The notes below the pieces were generated by a model that saw nothing but the letters and a program-made list of their open reading frames with translations, did not search any database and was not told the DNA's origin. A DNA stretch of 64,000 nucleotides from Callipepla californica brunnescens (Eukaryota; Chordata; Aves; Galliformes; Odontophoridae). Positions within the stretch are counted from its first letter, which is position 1. Each line of letters starts with the position of its first letter. The position numbers were made by a program, and so were the translations under genes. This document shows, one piece after another, positions 59,196-64,000 of the stretch. The DNA is taken from NCBI GenBank assembly GCA_023055505.1, contig JALIRH010000002.1, positions 35,039,733 through 35,103,732 of the forward strand, read 5' to 3'.

Positions 59196-61246
59196 CAGTC
59201 TTGAAACCTATTTTCAAATTCTCTGTACCAAAAAGAAAAGCACAGCTGCATGTTCTTTGCTCTTTACAGGATTGTGGTTATGCAATGTATCAAAATGCAT
59301 AAACTTATTTGCCATCACTTGAGCTGGCACTGCACTGTACCCTGTGCCTGCATTTCAGGACCTTTTGCAGGGTGGCATTATCTTGGCATCTGTTTCAGCT
59401 AGAAGTAGTTGAAGCTACACTGTGAAAGGCCAGCGTAATGGCCACAGTACAAGATTTTACCCTCTCCCCATATTTTCTGCCCCTTTGATTCTCTGCCTGC
59501 CACATTTATGATGCTGAAAAAAGGTCAGCCAATTCTTATACAGCTGGGGAAAGAGAGTTAGCTGAAGAAAACAACATATTTTATAGTTGTCATATATTAT
59601 TCTGGGGATTAAATGCTTGAAGAGACACCCCAGGTGTCTCTGAGTGGGTAGAAGAAAGACAAATGCAATTGAAGTAAGCTCCAAGTTCATGTCATTCAAA
59701 GAAAACAGACGTGCAGCACTAGAAAGCAATAACATCCTACAGGCAGGGAAACAAATTGCTCTTCTACTTTCTCTTGAAGAAACTTAGTGCTTAGGACAAC
59801 TAATCCCTATGGTTCTAAAAACAAACTGTCTCACTGAAGAGAACGAAGCTATTTTATTCCCCAATTATGTAATTAACATTTAAATTACTGAGGAAAACAA
59901 CAGAAGAATGGATTTTGAGTCACTTCTGATCACAGTCTGGCGATTTCTCTAATGAAAAATTCACACTTTTAACTTTCTTCTGTTAAAAAGGTGAGTTGCA
60001 CAAACCAAAAAAATGGTACATTGTCCAGAAGGGAGCTAAAGGAGGCTAACACTAAAGTAGAGAACTTTATTATTAGCATGAATCTATGCTGTGATTATGC
60101 TCTGCCCTAGTCAGACCTGAGGACAAGGTAGAGTCCAGACAGATATGCATTAGAAGGCAGTCTGTTGTGCAAAGTCCTAAAAAGAAAGCACAGCAGAAAA
60201 TATTTACCACCAAAATATCCTCCAAATTAACCATTTTAAATCTCTTGAAATTTCAAGTGTTGGGTTAAGGGTAAGGGGCAAAAAAATCCCACAAACAACA
60301 GATTCCACAGGTGCTTGCCATCTACCAGTTTACTGGCCAGCAGGGTAATACTGTCAGTCATTCCTAAATTTTTCACAGGTGTAAACTGCTGAAACAAATC
60401 TCCTTTATGGGGAGACACTGGCTGCTAACCAAGTTTTGGCTGAGCTATTTCTTCTAGCTCCACTTCAGAGGGACCACAGCAACAACCATTAAGGCACTGT
60501 ATGCTCTGTGCTTGAGGAAGAGAGGACAAACATGAGCTCTTTGATTCACATTTAGAAATTTCATTTCAGTCTCCAAAATACTTGTGTTATCCCAGCCTGT
60601 GAGAATGACCTCCTGCCACACTGATCAGCACACTGTGTGCTTTCCTCCAGCACAGCATCTCTTTGTTTTACACAAAACAAGCGTCTGCTAAGCCAATGCT
60701 CTGCAGCACCACAGGGACTGAGCAGTAAGAGCTGCTCATCATTGCAACCACTCATACGCCTCTTTGATTGCGCCTTTCAGGCACACTGAAAAGAAGGCTA
60801 CAAAATAAAACAGCATCTGTACCTACAGAGAGCACATAGAGGATGGTGTAACTAGTACGACTGCAGGTGTAGAAGCCCACCTTTCACACGCTGTACAGGA
60901 AAAATCATTGAAACACAATGGAGATAAGCACCTAAAAAATTCTTGTTTTGTCTTAAAATGCCTGTTTCAAGCTGTGGGTTGCAGCTGTTTTAATAAGTGA
61001 AACCTAAGGCAATAAATGTGGTTAGTTTTTTTTTTTTGTTTGTTTGTTTGTTTGTTTTCAAAATAATGTTTTGTAGCTTTTTCTCTAGCCTTGGTTCTCA
61101 ACAGTGTCTATCAGTCTGTCAAGTGACAAAAACAGACCAAAGACTAAACCACAATATTTCTGCTTACTTTGGCCCACTGTGCATGACCATAGAAGCCGTG
61201 GCTTATTCTAGTCTGTGTTGTTCCATTATGCAGTTCTGGATTTTGC
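59196..61246. other. Unique DNA with a (GTTT)n tract near its end
   Basis: No exon, transposon or RNA gene was recognised. A T-run followed by five GTTT units lies at about 61025-61058. Frames at 58900-59217 (minus) and 60997-61305 (plus) span repeats and are not genes. Confidence 0.55.
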
Positions 61247-61251
61247 ACCTG
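61247..61251. repeat. Target-site duplication, left copy (ACCTG)
   Basis: The 5-bp string ACCTG directly precedes the LTR and is repeated exactly after it at 61819-61823. Five base pairs is a usual retroviral integration duplication length. Confidence 0.85.
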
Positions 61252-61818
61252 TGTCATGGTTTTATGATTTTTGATACTGGTATTCCACATCATAACATCA
61301 TGTAGTGCGTTAAGAGTTAAAGAGTTAATACTCCAGCTCCATAGATCATTGATAGTTCCAGGTATACCTGTCTCAGAAGAGAAGAAGAACTACATTCCCC
61401 AGAGGACTTCGCAATGTTTTGCCTTTTTACATTATTTCCACTCAGAGGGAAAAGATAAGAACTGTCTGCAGTCACAGGATGCTCTCTTTCCTTTGGGATC
61501 GACCCAGCAGTGGGTGCTCACTGCCATCCGCCTTCAGCGTTAGCGTAAGGCCTTCAGTTTATCAGACACTCTCTCTTGCTCATTTTATTTGATTTTTTAG
61601 CTTCAGTTCCAATTATATTGTATCGTATTGTGTTATTTTGCTTTCTGATATCTTATTTAGTAAATTAGTTTTCCTTCTCAGATTGTTGCCACTGTCTTGT
61701 TTCTAGGCCCATCTCCCTTTTCCTTTTCCCCCTTCCCCTTTCCTGGGGTGTGGGTCCGTGTGTCCCCCGCACCAATCCTCACGGAACCAGGCCGATCCAG
61801 CCCGGTAAACCGTTGACA
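61252..61818 (+). mobile_element. Solo LTR of an endogenous retrovirus (ERVL-like)
   Basis: This 567-bp element starts TGTCATGG and ends GTTGACA. It has TG...CA ends, a perfect 5-bp terminal inverted repeat (TGTCA/TGACA), and is flanked by exact 5-bp duplications. Its order resembles a chicken ERVL-type LTR: 'ggttttatgatttttgat', 'gtattccacatcataac', 'ttaagagttaaagagttaa', 'gctcattttatttgatttt', 'tctgatatcttatttag', and a C/T-rich block before 'accaggccgatcc'. No gag, pol or env sequence adjoins it on either side, so it is a solo LTR left by recombination between two LTRs. The class is inferred from memory. The 90-codon frame inside is incidental. Confidence 0.85.
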
Positions 61819-61823
61819 ACCTG
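61819..61823. repeat. Target-site duplication, right copy (ACCTG)
   Basis: Exact match to 61247-61251. Removing the LTR and one copy leaves the plausible empty site 'ttgcacctgctgcccc'. Confidence 0.85.
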
Positions 61824-62134
61824 CTGCCCCTATCTGCTTCTCAGGTATTGCAAGGGTAGAAGAGTTATTCAGAGTTGGTCAAGCTATCCAAGTAAGTGCT
61901 AAATCAGTGCTCATTCACCTCACTGAAAATGTCTAGCATATGCAGTACCTACAGTCAGCCAACACAAAACACAGACTGAGAGGGCATTGACAGTCTGTCA
62001 GTTGAAGGAACAACCACCCTCTGATTTCTGATGCATGACAGACTGTAGCACAAGGCAATTATTCCATTTCTGGGAAGGAGCATTGTTCAAAAGTCAGTAG
62101 CTGATTTAATCTTGCCTTAATAAGCTGTTCTATG
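61824..62134. other. Unique DNA, nothing recognised
   Basis: Short stretch between the solo LTR and the pyrimidine tract. No further retroviral sequence was seen. Confidence 0.6.
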
Positions 62135-62477
62135 CTCTTTTCTTTTCTTTTCTTTTCTTTTCTTTTCTTTTCTTTTCTTTTCTTTTCTTTTCTTTTCTTT
62201 TCTTTTTCTTTTTCTTTTTCTTTTTCTTTTTCTTTTTCTTTTTCTTTTTCTTTTTCTTTTTCTTTTTTCTTCCTTCCCTTCCCTTCCCTTCCCTTCCCTT
62301 CCCTTCCCTTCCCTTCCCTTCCCTTCCCTTCCCTTCCCTTCCCTTCCCTTCCCTTCCCTTCCCTTCCCTTCCCTTCCCTTCCCTTCCCTTCCCTTCCCTT
62401 CCCTTCCCTTCCCTTCCCTTCCCTTCCCTTCCCTTCCCCTCCCCCATCCCCTTCCCTTTTTCCCTTTCCCTTTCCTC
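62135..62477 (+). repeat. Pyrimidine microsatellite: (TTTTC)n, (TTTTTC)n, (CCCTT)n
   Basis: Bases 62135-62445 contain only C and T (311 in a row). One A at 62446 interrupts, and the tract goes on to 62477. Three blocks follow in order: 5-bp TTTTC units to about 62203, 6-bp TTTTTC units to about 62265, and about 33 CCCTT units from about 62273 to 62438. The minus strand is GGGAA repeated. Long apparent frames here (lysine/arginine/glycine-rich on minus, serine/phenylalanine/proline-rich on plus) are artefacts. Confidence 0.97.
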
Positions 62478-63887
62478 ATGCTGTTTTGAATCCTTTAAGA
62501 GCATGTGGACAGGCAGAAAATACAGAGCTGATTACAAACTTAAGTGATGACATTATGAAATGAGAGCTGGATGGTCAGTGTGTTGTTTGGAAGATGTTTT
62601 AGTGCAATGGAAAGCTCTCTTCAATTTTTGTTTCTACTATGGAAATTTACTCCAATAAGAGCAACCAGGCAGTGAGTTTTGCTGCTGTCTACTATGAGCT
62701 TCCCTTTTGTTGCACAATTTCTTGTTGACAGTGCAAGTTACTGGCACCCTTGGAAATGGCAACACACAGGTTTCAACTCTCCTCCAAGAAAATCAGGCTT
62801 CAATGAAGAGTGCATGCATCTCAGCATTAGGTTTTGAAGGTCTTGGTCCAGCCTGTTTAAAGTTAATTGTAAAAATTCCAGAAGCTGAGAAGGGACTGTC
62901 TGGGCTATTTAATCACATACTGTCACTGTCTAACAACAGGGAACTGCTGTCCATCACATATTGCCAGACTATAAATGGTACACCTGGAAAAGTAAACGAA
63001 ATATAGTTACCAAGTGATATCATGCGAAGTCTTAAGAAACTCCCTAAACTGCAGAAGTCTCAAAATCCAAAAATCTCTAATGAAACAAACAAACAAGCAA
63101 ACAAACAAACAAACAAACAAACAGTTTTTTCTCCCTTCTATACCATGAGACTTTAATAAACTCTGGGAAGCTGCTGAGGAGAGAAAAACTTCCATATGCA
63201 TTGACATGCACACAAGCTCGAGGCTTATCTTTATGTAAAATAATGGAGGATTTTGAATCTATTCCCTGCAATACAGCTATACTGCACAAGTAACAGGGGT
63301 CTGAGCTGTGAGAATGATGAGGTGTTCAGTACTTGACTGGTTTCAAAACTTTGTTTTACTTCGTAATGAGTTCTCTGTTCCCAATGACCAATCCATTCAG
63401 CAGTAGAACTGTACCTGAGCAGATAGAGAGTAACAAAAACCACTAAATGCATTGTACAATGTGCATCGTACTGTTTCAGAAGCACAAGTAGAATCTTTTC
63501 ATTTAATGTTAAGAAAAAAAAAAAAAAAGCAAATACATTTGTTCACGGTTGAATGGTGAGTTATGCCACTCTATTTAAGGGAGCTCATAATAAGGTGGCC
63601 AAGAGATCCTAAGAGTGGCTGTTATGTAGTGAAGGAGTTGAAGAACAAAAAGCAGGGAAGACTTTTCAAGAAGGTGCAGTACTTGATAGGGGTGAGGCTG
63701 GTGGTGAGGCAAGCACTTGCTGAAATGTTTCTATATTATGTTCTTTAGGAGATACTAATAGGCAGTGGTGTGCACGCTTTACATTCTTAAACTCTCTTTA
63801 TCTATGGATGCAGAACTTAGGCATTTGCTAAGCAACTTTAAAGCTCATAGCATATTTTCTTCAGTTTCTCTTTTTCCCTGAGATTAT
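62478..63887. other. Unique DNA with (AAAC)n and a poly-A tract
   Basis: (AAAC)n runs from about 63083 to 63123 with one AAGC interruption. An A-run lies at about 63513-63527. A 99-codon plus frame (62707-63006) is well mixed in composition, but shows no domain and no splice support. Minus frames rich in C, L, F and V at about 63007-63289 are translations of the AAAC repeat. Confidence 0.55.
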
Positions 63888-64000
63888 AAATCACAGAATT
63901 GGTGAAGTTGGAAGGAGGAGAATACTAAGATTATTTAATCCAGTCATCAACCCATCACCACCATGCCCACTAAACCATGTCCTTCAGTGCTACATCTACC
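63888..64000 (-). mobile_element. CR1 LINE 3' end, reverse, cut by window edge
   Basis: Reversed CR1 3' end: 'aatcacagaattggtgaagt', 'tggaaggaggagaatac', 'ttaatccagtcatcaaccc', 'accatgcccactaaaccatg', 'tccttcagtgctacatctac', still in homology at the last base. The element continues beyond the window. Confidence 0.88.

Noticed and set aside
62117..62563. Three long frames of 120-143 codons on both strands, rich in K/R/G/E or S/F/P/L
   Set aside because: They are translations of the TTTTC, TTTTTC and CCCTT microsatellites and change residue pattern exactly at the block borders.
1..64000. CRISPR arrays, operons, tRNA or rRNA genes
   Set aside because: There are no regularly spaced direct repeats with unique spacers, no tRNA-type B box or cloverleaf, and no rRNA or spliceosomal RNA motifs. 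The window is vertebrate nuclear DNA.

Overview
The window reads as AT-rich, repeat-interrupted nuclear DNA from a bird, most likely a galliform such as chicken. The diagnostic signals are about eighteen CR1 LINE fragments in both orientations (with the ATTCTATG-type tail, the 'gatcat..gtccaacc' block and ORF2 C-terminal relics), two copies of a hAT-plus-mariner composite matching what is described in chicken as Charlie-Galluhop, and one solo ERV LTR. Organism and family names come from memory of consensus sequences; no search was run.

No protein-coding gene could be established. The longest reading frames are either CR1 relics, translations of microsatellites, or isolated frames with no recognisable domain. 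No rRNA, tRNA, spliceosomal RNA or CRISPR array was recognised. The window is best read as intergenic DNA or the interior of a very large intron. One 85-base stretch (48525-48609) has first-coding-exon features but stays a weak candidate.

Layout. 1-6253: unique AT-rich DNA. 6254-8017: Charlie-Galluhop copy A followed by a reverse CR1 that lacks its tail. 8018-16748: unique DNA with a possible LTR remnant and CR1 fragments near 8.7, 10.5, 11.5, 14.5 and 16.2-16.7 kb. 16749-27140: unclassified DNA, a GC-richer patch at 17.2-17.6 kb, a low-complexity cluster at 19.2-19.4 kb, and three older CR1 fragments at 21.6, 23.4 and 26.7 kb. 27141-33489: unique. 33490-34735: the longest CR1, with an endonuclease-RT linker segment and an internal deletion. 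37128-37548: a CR1 nested inside an opposite CR1. 37549-45567: unique, holding the longest non-repeat ORF. 45568-46375: a long reverse CR1. 46376-54567: unique, with a 119-bp perfectly alternating purine-pyrimidine tract at 50.7 kb. 54568-55335: head-to-head CR1s. 58278-59195: Charlie-Galluhop copy B between and interrupted by CR1s. 61252-61818: solo LTR with perfect target duplication. 62135-62477: a 311-base unbroken pyrimidine tract plus its tail. 63888-64000: a CR1 cut by the window edge.

The content is a record of successive transposon activity and simple-repeat expansion, not an operon or gene system. The best-supported points are the intact solo-LTR structure, the paired composite DNA transposons whose mariner part fuses transposase ends without the catalytic core, the nested CR1s, and two DNA tracts with strong non-B-DNA potential. 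I found no previously undescribed biological system.
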